The position numbers and the translations under genes are program-made. A stretch of DNA of 64,000 nucleotides from Paramoeba atlantica. Its lineage: Eukaryota > Discosea. Shown here in pieces: positions 30,503-39,770 of this stretch. The notes beneath the pieces were generated by a model. That model worked only from the letters and a program-made list of their open reading frames with translations, was not told the origin of the DNA and did no database searches. Location: the NCBI GenBank assembly GCA_977017575.1, contig CDRNVI010000002.1:496001-560000 (forward strand). Direction: 5' to 3'. Numbering within the stretch: the stretch's first letter is position 1; each line of letters begins with the position of its first letter.

Positions 30503-32415
30503 ATGACTAAACCCCACCCAAACGGCCAGTACTATAATTACATTCAAACGAAAACAAACAAGCCTTTTTACGCAAGCCCCGAAGCGGAGGAGAGTGGAAT
30601 GCAATTTGGTTGTGAAGGATGTTCAGAACTTAAGCGGGAGGTGCGTGCAATCCGAGAGTATTTACGGCGGAACTTTGAGTCTACAGCAGGCGTGTCCAGC
30701 ACGCTTCAAATTGGTGAAATTGTTAATGGGGGTGTCCACACTGACACCGGAAATACGAAACGCATTGGATGCCATGGGAGAGATGTGGAGCACAACAACG
30801 TGGCAAGCGAGGGCTCGCTTGTGGGAAAGACTGACAATGTTTTGTCAGTGGAGGGGAATAGAGGTCACCCCAATTCACGCGGTCGCATTTATCGCAAGTT
30901 TGCCAATTCGAATCCAAGCAAAGTTAACGTACGCACGCAGCCTTGCATCAATTCTCAACCTGGCAGGGCAAGTGGTGAATCCTCTGCGCTTCTACGTAAA
31001 ATCATTGATGGCCGAGGGGGCGACGGAGCCGCTACGCCAGATGACCCCATTGACTCTGACCGATCTAAATCAACTGTGGCTCCATCTACCGGACAGCGAA
31101 AGACATACCTTGCTACTTTGTTGGAAGGCAGCAAGTCGGTGGTCAGAGACGGCAGTGTTGACCCGAGACAAGTTTCACGAGATATCGCCTACCAGGATAG
31201 TGATTTGGTGGGGGCGCCACACAAAAACGTCTCGCTTCAATCCTTACCGCCCGTCAATGTATACGGTAGTGGAAGGTCCGGGAACGAGCCGGCTGGCGAA
31301 CTATATTTCCAGACTTGGGGGGTACCAGCCAATGTCTCGAACAACGGTATCCGAAGCGGATCGCCAAATAAGGCGCATTTTGGGGGAAGGATTCGGGACG
31401 CACTCTGCCAAGAGGGGGGCGATAACTCAGTTGTTCGCCGAGGTCGCAAAGGGGGGTACGAGCCTCGAGGAAGTACAGCGGTTAGCGAAGCATCAGTCGC
31501 TGGAGTCACTCCTAAGATACAATGCAGACCCCGTTACGACAGCGCTAGCGCTGGGTACGCAGAACGCGACAAGCCGGTTAAACATAATGTAGACGCTGAT
31601 TTAGTTTTTCGCAAGTTTTTGGAGGACATTCCTCACGAGAAAGTTCGGCATACGATCACACGTACACGACGCACTTCGAAAGTAGCGCTCCCAAAAGATT
31701 TTTCCATCCCATTGCATGTGAGAAAAGGTATTCCACGCATTGAAGTGCAAGCCCTCAGGAATATGATGAATGAGACTGCGGGAGCTCGATTCGATGAGAC
31801 GTGGAATACGTTGTTATCTTTACCAGGGGTGGCATCTCGGGTTCCCACATATCGATCTTTCTTGCCGGAGGGAGATGTAAAGGAGTTGGTCGACGCGGGT
31901 TTCGTTTCGCGTGTGGATGCAGAACAGGAGAGTAGTCGCCCCACGATGGATTGGGTAATCCCTTTCACTGTTGTTGAACCGGCCGATGATGGCTCCGAGA
32001 GAAGACGTTTTATTGCATGGACACAGGAGGATAATGAGCGGATTAAGGAGAGTTACGTGCCATATGTTCCTGTGAGACACGCAGCTTTCTATCTACACCG
32101 CGCGAAGGAACAGAGTGCGGTGAAGCGTGATCTTGCGTGCGGATTTTGGCAGGTCGCAATTCCGTTATCATACCGTCAAAAAATTCGTTTCGTGAATAAA
32201 ATGGGGGACCTGTATGAGATGACGGTGATGCCGATGGGCCACCGGTGTGCACCGGAGCTGATGCACGCATTAACTGCAACGCTGGCTGGAGATAGAGAAT
32301 ATTGTGAGAACAAGATGGCGTTTTTTCATGGAGGCCTCGATACTTATATCGATGGAATTCGATTTGCAGGGAATGACAAGATCACAAACGACTTTGCGCG
32401 ATTCGTGGACGATAG
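30503..32415 (+). CDS. C2 RT-frame ORF: recombinase-overlapping part then RT
   Basis: Long frame open across the full recombinase ORF (which is in +1), then RT blocks: RRTSKVALPKDFSIPLHV, VIPFTVVEPADDG, RRRFIAWTQ, AVKRDLACGFW, MPMGHRCAPE, YIDGIRFAG. Cut at FVDDR by A4 (TSD GGACGATAG at 32407-32415 and 44134-44142). The remaining RT/RNase H part lies beyond A4. Fossil. Confidence 0.8.
30594..31592 (+). CDS. C2 tyrosine recombinase
   Basis: Recombinase with TWQARARLWERLTMFC in the N-terminal domain and the catalytic set Arg (CWKAASRWSE), His-x-x-Arg (THSAKRGA), LAKHQ, Tyr (LLRYN). In +1 frame of the RT-frame ORF for its entire length, like C1 and B1. The true start is probably after 30700. Confidence 0.87.
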   Translation: MECNLVVKDVQNLSGRCVQSESIYGGTLSLQQACPARFKLVKLLMGVSTLTPEIRNALDAMGEMWSTTTWQARARLWERLTMFCQWRGIEVTPIHAVAFIASLPIRIQAKLTYARSLASILNLAGQVVNPLRFYVKSLMAEGATEPLRQMTPLTLTDLNQLWLHLPDSERHTLLLCWKAASRWSETAVLTRDKFHEISPTRIVIWWGRHTKTSRFNPYRPSMYTVVEGPGTSRLANYISRLGGYQPMSRTTVSEADRQIRRILGEGFGTHSAKRGAITQLFAEVAKGGTSLEEVQRLAKHQSLESLLRYNADPVTTALALGTQNATSRLNIM

Positions 32416-32424
32416 GATACAACA

Positions 32425-33029
32425 TTGCCGCAGCCGAGCTCACCACCAAGTCAATCTGACAAAATTATGGCAAATAAACCCTCCTTCTATGATACCCTTG
32501 CGGCGCACTTCCCTTCACGGTTTCCAACGAGAGCCGCACGTAACCGTCGTCCGCTCCATTCTCCGCCGCTTCTGAACTCCTCCGCCCCCTCAGCTCTACC
32601 GCGCCCTATGCCACCCCCGCTCGCCTCACCACAGCTAATCCGACTGAGCCCCTCTCCCCCAAAAGGTGCTTCAACGGAGACGCCTCCGCCGCCTAAAGGA
32701 TTCTCGCACCGCAAGGATCACGAGATGGGCACGCCACAAAGAACAATACCAGTTGCGGTTTCACGAAAAGATTCAGAATTTCCACCATCGATCTCGTCGA
32801 CAAACGTTTCGCCAAACGTCGCATCAGAATCACCAAACATCAGGTCTCAGAAAACCATGAAAATTACAATTTCAAAGTCAAACATTCGGAGGCAAACGTT
32901 CAACGATTTGTGGACACGCATGCAGAAAGAAAAACGAGAAGCTCAGCGAAAGAACGCCTCGGTAGCACCGCGCATAGTCCAATCTTCTCCTATTAGCAAA
33001 ACTCCTCCAGAAACGCATCCCTTTGCACA
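32425..33029 (+). CDS. A4 ORF part 1: Pro-rich N-terminal region
   Basis: Pro/Ser-rich (PPPLASPQLIRLSPSPP), then KITISKSNIRRQTFNDLWTR and a basic helix, matching the IRRRGTRYRSFQHLLDTM region of A3. Breaks off at THPFAQ at the inversion breakpoint. The first Met at 32425 is not the family start. Confidence 0.7.
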
Positions 33030-34079
33030 GTAGTATCGATCGCTGGCGGCGCTTGATGCCACGCTAGTTTATAGATCCGTACGTCCTCTTGTGGAGGTAA
33101 AACCCCGGAAAATTGTTCCCCAACTTTGTGACCAACAACGCCCCGATACGAGATAGATAACTTACCAAATCCTCCACGCTTACTATGTGTTCGAGTGACT
33201 TTGCCTATTGAGATGTTAAGCGCACCTTGTTTGTTAAATGTCCAGGCCACTGTACACATTGCGCCCGGTTTGATTTGCTTCGAATGCGTCCAAATCTCAT
33301 CCGGCGAGGCCGGAAATTGTGACTCGGGCGTTACATTCTTCATCAGGTCAAAGGATTTATTCTCCTCTGTGCTTGGGTCTATTCCGATAAACATGATCGC
33401 TGAATTTTTCTCGTTCTGTGACTTCGTTGCATTTGGCTCCCGCTCGGGTAATTCCGCATCGATTTTGGGACTTGATGGAGACCCCAACTGAGAGAGAAGC
33501 TGATCACGTTGGTTCGTTTTTTTCATGGGAGTTTCGGGAGTGTTGCACTCAAAAAACTGACGTGGCTCATCTGATGGGGAAGACGGCTCTTCAGAGAAAA
33601 CATCAAAATTGTGAACGTCGTGCACGTAACCATTACCGATCCATCTGTAGCCTTCAAATCGAGGGTCTTTGGGATCTGGATGCATCTCGATGTTGGTTTC
33701 ATTGGCGTCATTTGCTACCGTCGGCGGGGTATTCGTGTTCACTTGAGAATTCCCGTGATGTGATTTATGACATGTAACCGCAGTTCCATTTGTCGTTTCC
33801 GCTGTCACATTCTGGATCCTTATCCGAGTTGAATCATCCTCGTTTCGCAGTTTCACTGGTGATGGACTGTGGCTGCGATTAGGAAGTTGAGGCAGCTGAT
33901 TGCTTTGCTGACTGCTTGCAATCGATGTCAAAGTTGAGACAGCTGCGCCGCACGTTTTCGCTGCCATGCCGCACGATTTCGTGATAATGGAACTCCATCC
34001 ATTTACTTGATACGTAATTTTTTCGCCATAGGAAAAAGGTAGTAAACTGTATTGAAATAAACTGTATCTCAATCATTTA
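33030..34079 (-). CDS. A4 ORF part 2, inverted: linker and beta-rich module
   Basis: Reverse strand. Contains VHDVHNFDVFSEEP (as A3) and the complete module PGAMCTVAWTFNKQ ... GVLPPQEDVRIYKLAWHQ. In colinear relatives this follows the segment at 32425-33029, so the block of about 1.05 kb has been flipped in place. Its right edge abuts the 3' end of B1. Confidence 0.8.
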
Positions 34080-34189
34080 ATGTTTGGTTGTAATCTGATA
34101 GTGATCTTTGTTGCTATTACAATAGATTTCAAAATATCTGCATAATCATCGAGTATGATGCGCGCTGTCTAAACTAAAAACACCATGAA

Positions 34190-34438
34190 CTAACGACTGG
34201 GAAGTCTGCACCCTCCCCGTCGCCAGTCTCCCTTGGACACAATAACCATACCGTCCTTTCGCCAAGTTCCGTAGCGGTTCCTGCTCCAAGGGTCAGCTAA
34301 GTTCGCATTCGTTTCAACATAGTGTGCCGCTATTTTTATTCCTCGGATGTTGATGAAATTTAAAATTCGAATAAGAACTGTGGATATATTATATGAATCC
34401 GACCACTGCTTTGCAATCGCGTATTTGACACTCGTATT
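34190..34438 (-). CDS. B1 RNase H C-terminal part
   Basis: NTSVKYAIAKQWSD and AAHYVETNANLADPWSR match the end of the YR RNase H in C1 and C2. Separated from the rest by A7. Fossil. Confidence 0.75.
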   Translation of the reverse strand, partial: NTSVKYAIAKQWSDSYNISTVLIRILNFINIRGIKIAAHYVETNANLADPWSRNRYGTWRKDGMVIVSKGDWRRGGCRLPSR

Positions 34439-35417
34439 TTTTTTTTTTTTTTTTTTTTTGTGTGTGTAGGCCAAGCCGTTTTTCTTAGAGGGGATTACGA
34501 AAGCCCACTCCGAGGCCCCTTCTCCCGTTTCTGATATCCATCTTTTTTTTTTTTTTTTTTTAGCCCGTGGAGCGCATATATTATATACGCGCCGATTACT
34601 ATCAAATGTGAGACATGTTCACCTTCCCCCCTTCTCTCAATTTTCAAAGAGAAACTATCCCGAAAATGAAATCTATATATTTTTATAAGCTGACTCAGCT
34701 TATAGTGATATTGTGTTTAGAACTTATATACTATATTCTTGAGTTTGCGTGCAGCCGTCTAAGTATTTCTTTAGCTGCGCATAAATCCCTAATCCATTAA
34801 GCTCCTGAATCGTCAGCTTCATTTCGAGTTCGACCTGTTTCCTGTTTAGCATGGCCGCGTCTGCTAGCGAGTGTACCAAGTTCTGCGTATTGCGGTGCAA
34901 AGCGCCTCCTGCCAGTACGGGTAAACATTGAAATGAGTCTTCACGAATTAAGTTCGTACGTACATATGTGTTGGACTTTCGCTGCAGCGCGTCATTCATG
35001 AGCTGTGTGCATTTCTTTCCACGATTAGACATTGAGAGTTCGTGAATAACTGTCAGATCATAGAAGACCGCACCCGTGTTCCAATAGATCACGAGATCGG
35101 GGCCAGACCGACAAAGTTTTTTTCCTGCACAAGTCTTCTGATGTACCAACTGGTTTTCCGGACTGATTGTGGATCGGCAAGCGATGCACTTCCACGTAGA
35201 AAAGTTTCTAGGTTCCGTTTCACATGGGATGCCTGCTTTCACGCATAGACGATGTAAAAATCCGACAAGTGAGTTATGTTTCACGGTCGTATTTATACCT
35301 GAACATTGAGCACAGCCTGGGATATGGGTGAGGGCGTTTCGGTTATTGAGGAGAATACCGCACCCTGGACACAATAGACTGGTCGTATTGTCCACACAGT
35401 CGTATTGTCCACACCTC
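34439..35417 (-). mobile_element. RLE-LINE family A, 5'-truncated copy A7, in B1 RNase H
   Basis: TSD CTCGTATT (34431-34438 and 35418-35425). Carries the second half of the ORF (35399-34724) and a 3' UTR. On the reverse strand the 3' end reads poly(A) (34560-34543), a segment of about 85 nt unlike the element (AAACGGGAGAAGGGGCCTCG and onward), then a second poly(A) of about 22. At the 5' junction the target stretch CGTATTGTCCACAC is repeated two extra times. Confidence 0.82.
34724..35399 (-). CDS. A7 ORF fragment: CCHC fingers and RLE
   Basis: LLCPGCGIL...HIPGC, KHNSLVGFLHRLC, KEPR-type block (TEPRNFSTW), CIAC...HQKTC, RLE SGPDLVIYW...YDLTVIHEL, tail SLADAAML ... IQELNGLGIYAQL, ending EYSI. 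5' truncated at the first finger. Reads in frame with the preceding B1 RNase H, so a fused open frame exists (35878-34724), an accident of insertion. Confidence 0.85.
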
Positions 35418-35425
35418 CTCGTATT

Positions 35426-35877
35426 GTCCACACATAATCGAATGTTTTTCCAACGTGCCCAATGATCTTTAAAAGTAATCAAAGCCTTTTCAATGGCTGT
35501 AGCCTCTGCATAATTGATTTCCATATCCGATTCCCAAGGTGCACCACCACCATAAACGGCTCCATCCGGACAAATGAGAACAGCACCCCATCCGTCTAGC
35601 GATGCATCAGTGAACAGCACTGCCTCAGGTATATCAATTCTCCTAGGCTGATGTTGCCATTTGTTCAACCGAATTTCTTGTATCCATTTCTTAAGAAGAT
35701 GGCAAACAGTTGGGGGCATGTTAATGTGATCCGTATCTCGAATTTTGCCCTTGTTCAGCTTGCTAACTTGTCGGCGGACAAATTTTATTGTCCAATAATA
35801 CTTGGGTATCAAGACTTGTAGAATTCCAGATGCGTACAATAGGCGTGCACATAGAGATTCCAATTGGTGCATTGGCA
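35426..35877 (-). CDS. B1 RNase H N-terminal part
   Basis: LESLCARLLYASGI, VRRQVSKLNKGK, LFTDASLDGWGAVLI, INYAEATAIEKAL, CVDNT: connection domain and first RNase H motifs of the YR element. Lies between A6 and A7. Fossil. Confidence 0.78.
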
Positions 35878-36099
35878 ACGGTAAAGCACAGCACCCTGGT
35901 CAACTTCTTATACGAACTGTGTTTTTTTTTTTTTAACTACGGGTACGTCCTTGCAAAAAGTCTGCTCGTCATTACAATTCGTAGAAGAAATTTTTTTTTT
36001 TTTTTTTGGCGCTACCCCCCATTGTATGGGGGTAGTTCTAACTAAGCTTACGCGTCTTTGTAAGCTAAATCTTATAATTCTATATATTTAATATTTGAC

Positions 36100-36950
36100 C
36101 TACGATAGTGCTTTGCTCATTTGAGAACACAGCACAGTGCCGTTTAACTCCTGGAGGTGCATTATGAAATCTTGCACAACGATATCGCGATCACGCCCGC
36201 TAGCATCGGCCAGAGATTTCAGGAGAGCCAGGCCACTTTTGTTCATTGCTCCTCCGGCGAGTATTGATACGCATGTAAATTTTTCATGAGGTATTAGATC
36301 CGAGTTAACATACGTGTCGACTTTGCGTTTTTCGGCTTCCTGCATTAGCTGATTGCTCCGTTTAACGAGATTCGTCTTGGATATTTCATTTATGATAGTG
36401 AGGTCATAGAATATCTCACCGAACGCCCAGTAAATTGCTAAGTCTGGCCCGCTGCGATGGAATGATGCGGTTCCACACTTTTTCTGATGTTCATGTTTGC
36501 GCTGTTCATTCACCGATTCATTACATTTCAGGCATCGATAAGTGGTGAATTGTCTCGGTTCCCGCTCGCATGGGACTCCGGTCTGAAGACAGAGGTCGTA
36601 AATATGACGAACGAGAGCATGATGTCGCGTTGTCGCATTTGCGCCTGTGCATTTAACGCAACCGAGCAAGTGTGCTAGAAAGTGTTTTGATTCGAGAATC
36701 ATTTTGCATCCAGGGCATATGATTTTGTCCGGCATACTCTTGTGCGCAAGACCAAGTCGTGCCATCACCATTAGAGAGAATTGAGATGATGGAATATATC
36801 TCGTTTTTCCTTGCAACCAATCGTGATTACCCTTTTCACTGCACGCCTTTACCAAAGGTGCCAACTCCTCGTTTTTCTTTGTCAGCTCTTGATACGTCTT
36901 CTGATTGAGCGTAGCCTCCGTTGCGGGGCCATCATTTACTGATTCGCTGT
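36100..36950 (-). CDS. A6 ORF part 2: CCHC fingers and RLE
   Basis: Follows the SINE in A6. CPGCKMIL...HLLGC, TTRHHALVRHIYDLC, CEREPRQFTTY, CLKC...HQKKC, RLE SGPDLAIYW...YDLTIINEI, tail SLADASGR ... LQELNGTVLCSQMSKALS. Nuclease Asp residues are present. Confidence 0.85.
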
Positions 36951-37344
36951 TTGGGGAGGAGTGGCGGAGTGGCAAGAACTCAAAGTTTGAAGCACATGGT
37001 GCTCAGACGGCGAGTTCAAACCCGCTCATCGCAATATTCCCGGCGGCCTCACTCTAAGAGGCTGGGCTGATAACCGACTAGGCCCAGTACTCGGAGGACC
37101 GTCCCGGACCCTCCCCTCAGGGAACCAGCTCCCTTACCCGGCTTACACCTCTTGGGTAAGCCGTGTTGACGTACAGTTCGTCGACGCAGCGTGTTGGCAA
37201 CAGCACGTTGGTGCCGCCTTGGACAAGCGGAAACTGGTAGAGGACGTCGGCCTCGGAACTTCCAAATCTGTCTGTGAAGGGTCTGGCTTGCCAGTGACCA
37301 TCCGGAGCAATCCGGAATGATTTGGATTTTTTTTTTTTTTTTTG
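36951..37344 (+). mobile_element. tRNA-derived SINE with T-rich tail
   Basis: TSD GATTCGCTGT (36941-36950 and 37345-37354). Near the left end are pol III-type boxes 50 bp apart: A box TGGCGGAGTGG (36962) and B box GAGTTCAAACCC (37012). The body of about 270 nt is unlike other parts of the window; the right end is a T run of 19. The box order shows plus-strand orientation, so the 3' tail is T-rich, unusual for a SINE. It interrupts the A6 ORF. Confidence 0.8.
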
Positions 37345-37354
37345 GATTCGCTGT

Positions 37355-37709
37355 CCTGCGCTATACCTTCGTCGCACGTTAATCGAGCTGATTTTGGTTT
37401 ACATTGCTCAAGAGAAACGCGTTTAGAAGAGTTGTACGCGGACGTACGAGAGTCAGTAGATGATGGCAGGCCGAGCCCACCTTTCTTCAGCGGCAACCGG
37501 CACCAAGCGATGTGTTTATCTGACATTTTGCCAAGCCATGTGTTCAACACCGCTTCAACATCGCTGTCGAATTTTTTGCATAGTTTTTCCGATGCTATTG
37601 GTGTGTGTACCCGGGTGTGGTACCTATGTCTAATGTTTACGCTTTTCGATAGTAGAAGTAGTGATATGTTGTTTAAACCCATGCGCTTGAGACGTCGGAA
37701 TATGGCTTC
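37355..37709 (-). CDS. A6 ORF part 1: RT thumb region
   Basis: AIFRRLKRMGLNNISLLLLSK, KKGGLGLP, SLEQCKPKSARL. Begins directly at the TSD without an RT core, so A6 is 5' truncated. Continues beyond the SINE. Confidence 0.82.
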
Positions 37710-37720
37710 GTGCATTGGCA

Positions 37721-39770
37721 TTACATCAGGAATGTCATGTGGAATTTTGTTCACGAACAGTTCAGCGAGTCTGAAGCACTGAGTATCATGATCATAGCTT
37801 ACACCCAAAAAGTCATACTTTGGGCCACAATATGACTCTTCTTCCTTGAAGGTAGCGTTTAATTTTTTTGCCCGAGTTTCCAACCAATTTTCATATAATT
37901 TGCATTGATGTTGAGCTCCAGTGTAACGTATTCCGTCGATATAGATATCTATATTGCCATTCTTCAGTGAACTTTCTGTCATGATAGAGTCTTTCGTATA
38001 TTTCGGATCACCTGCTACCACTCCTGTTAAAATTTGCTGTATTTCAGGGGCGCAACAATGGCCCATCGGCATGCGAGTTAGTTGATATGTAGCGTCTCCA
38101 TACCGAAAACGATAGAAACACTTAGAATGTTGTGGTAACGCAACCTGATAAAAACTTGATTTTAAATCTCTCTTTACTGCACATGGTGAACGAACACTTT
38201 CAGCGTATGATCCCGGTTGATCTATTGGAACGTGGGCTACGTAAGTATTTTGCAAAATAGCGTTTTGATGCTTGGGCCAACATATAAAACGGCGTCTTTT
38301 TACTCCGTTCCTCTCTTCGACCACGGTAGATGGTAATACCTTGCCTTTCGTAGGATTGCTTCGTAACTCTTCATAACTGACACGCTCGATGATGCCATTT
38401 TCAGATAGCTGCTTAATATCTGTATGCGATAAGGATCCGTTGGAGCGAGGTAGAATTCCAATATTATTCAAAATAGGGAAATGTGGCATCGTTATGTTTT
38501 TCCATACGTCTGTAAACCTTGTTCCCACTTCAGGCTTCATATGTTGTATTGCCGTTGAAAGGTCAATTGGTTGCACTTTGGGGGCGTGTAACGGGATGTT
38601 GAATTGTTCTGGAGTAGCCATACTAGATTTCCGAATTGTGCGTGTCCAGATAACTTTTTTCCTAGGCGCAACGTCTTTCTGCTGTGTATCCCAATACGAC
38701 ATTAAATTCTTCTTGCTGTTTAAAGGAAACGTGTCACCCATTGTGTTCCTAAGGCGCGTGCCGTCGTTTCCGATCTTCCGGAGTATCGGAGTAGAGTGGT
38801 TACGTTCTTGTGGTTTGCGAGGTTCATTACTTCTTCCAATGTTAGTTTCTTCAGTGCCACTTGTTTCATCAGGGAGTGCACGGCTCCGTGCTTCATCGAA
38901 TGTGAGGAATACCCCGGACCCAGATGCTTTCTGAGAAAACTCGCTACCTTTTGAGTGCTTGCCTGAGAGATTTTTTGATTGGGTTTCAATTTGCGAAGAT
39001 GGGTGTATATCAGATGGGTATACGCACCTTCGATTACCACAAAACAATCTGGGCGAAAAGGTTGCATCTTTGTAGTTTTTGTTTTGTTTCCCATATGTAG
39101 AACAATGCTTGTAGGGTTCAGGTGAATTACATCCTTTCTTTGTAACTTGCAAATATCGCCTATTCGGGAGGCTGTCTTGTACGCCAACAGAACAGCTATG
39201 AACATGTCTGTGGGCATCAGTCGGCTCAACTCGTTTATGTGATATTTGTTTACAGGTTTCGCTTGATGAGTCGGAATAGTGGCTCCCGTGCGTAAAAGAG
39301 TGTTGCAATACATCCTTATAAGTTCGAAATTTTGTCCGGAGGCTTTCAGAAGGGCTTGCAAGTGCTTCCCGTATGTTAGCTTTGTCTGGTTTGTTACTGT
39401 CATTTGATTGAGAAATTCGATTGCTCCATCGCTGCAAAACTGAAATCTTTTCTCTTCCATTCGTCTTAAAAGGCGGGCTCTTGTTTTCCATGTGTTGACA
39501 CTCCACATTTTCCGAAGGCAATTTCTGGTTATTGGCTGGATTATTCCTAAGAAATTCATTACATAATCTTCCTCCCTGATGTCGGAATTCTTCTTTTGTT
39601 GGCAGTTTATCTTGTTCTGACTTGTCACACTCTTTGTTTGGGGCAGATTTACTGATTTTGAATTTTGTTTTGTAATTTTTAGTTCCATCAAATTTTTCGT
39701 TCTGTATTCCCTTTTTGAAAGTATCATGTTCGACTGACTTTTTGCACGGGGGCAGACTCCTGTGAGTCAA
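37721..39770 (-). CDS. B1 RT-frame ORF: recombinase-overlapping part then RT
   Basis: Starts MTHRSLPPCKK 43 nt before the recombinase ORF and stays open through it in the other frame. The overlapped part is Ser/Lys/Asn-rich. RT blocks: RTIRKSSMATPEQFNIPLH, VLPSTVVEERNG, RRRFICWPK, AVKRDLKSSFY, MPMGHCCAPE, YIDGIRYTG. Cut by A6. Fossil. Confidence 0.8.
38720..39727 (-). CDS. B1 tyrosine recombinase
   Basis: 335 codons, intact. TWKTRARLLRRMEEKRF in the N-terminal domain, Arg in AYKTASRIGDIC, His-x-x-Arg in SHSMKHGA (the second position reads His here), LANHKNVT, Tyr in LLRYSG. Wholly inside the RT-frame ORF, +1 relative frame. A second copy of the 5' part is at 48823-49830. Confidence 0.85.
   Translation of the reverse strand: MILSKREYRTKNLMELKITKQNSKSVNLPQTKSVTSQNKINCQQKKNSDIREEDYVMNFLGIIQPITRNCLRKMWSVNTWKTRARLLRRMEEKRFQFCSDGAIEFLNQMTVTNQTKLTYGKHLQALLKASGQNFELIRMYCNTLLRTGATIPTHQAKPVNKYHINELSRLMPTDMFIAVLLAYKTASRIGDICKLQRKDVIHLNPTSIVLHMGNKTKTTKMQPFRPDCFVVIEGAYTHLIYTHLRKLKPNQKISQASTQKVASFLRKHLGPGYSSHSMKHGAVHSLMKQVALKKLTLEEVMNLANHKNVTTLLRYSGRSETTARALGTQWVTRFL

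Larger units (their letters stand above)
35878..37709 (-). mobile_element. RLE-LINE family A, 5'-truncated copy A6, in B1
   Basis: TSD GTGCATTGGCA (35867-35877 and 37710-37720). ORF from the RT thumb to the stop at 36100, interrupted by a tRNA-like SINE. On the reverse strand the 3' UTR ends GGGTAGCGCC, then 19 A, a 52-nt foreign segment, 12 A, and an antisense scrap of family-A coding sequence (35878-35925, KHSTLVNFLYELC on the plus strand). Nearly identical in its shared part to A8 at 58603. Confidence 0.85.

Noticed and set aside
34724-35877. Fusion protein of YR RNase H and RLE
   Set aside because: One open frame joins them, but the TSD CTCGTATT and the separate RNase H end at 34190-34438 show that A7 simply landed in frame.
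36951-37344. A functional tRNA gene
   Set aside because: A and B box matches are present but a full cloverleaf cannot be drawn (acceptor and T stems do not pair well), and the unit has TSDs and a long unrelated body.
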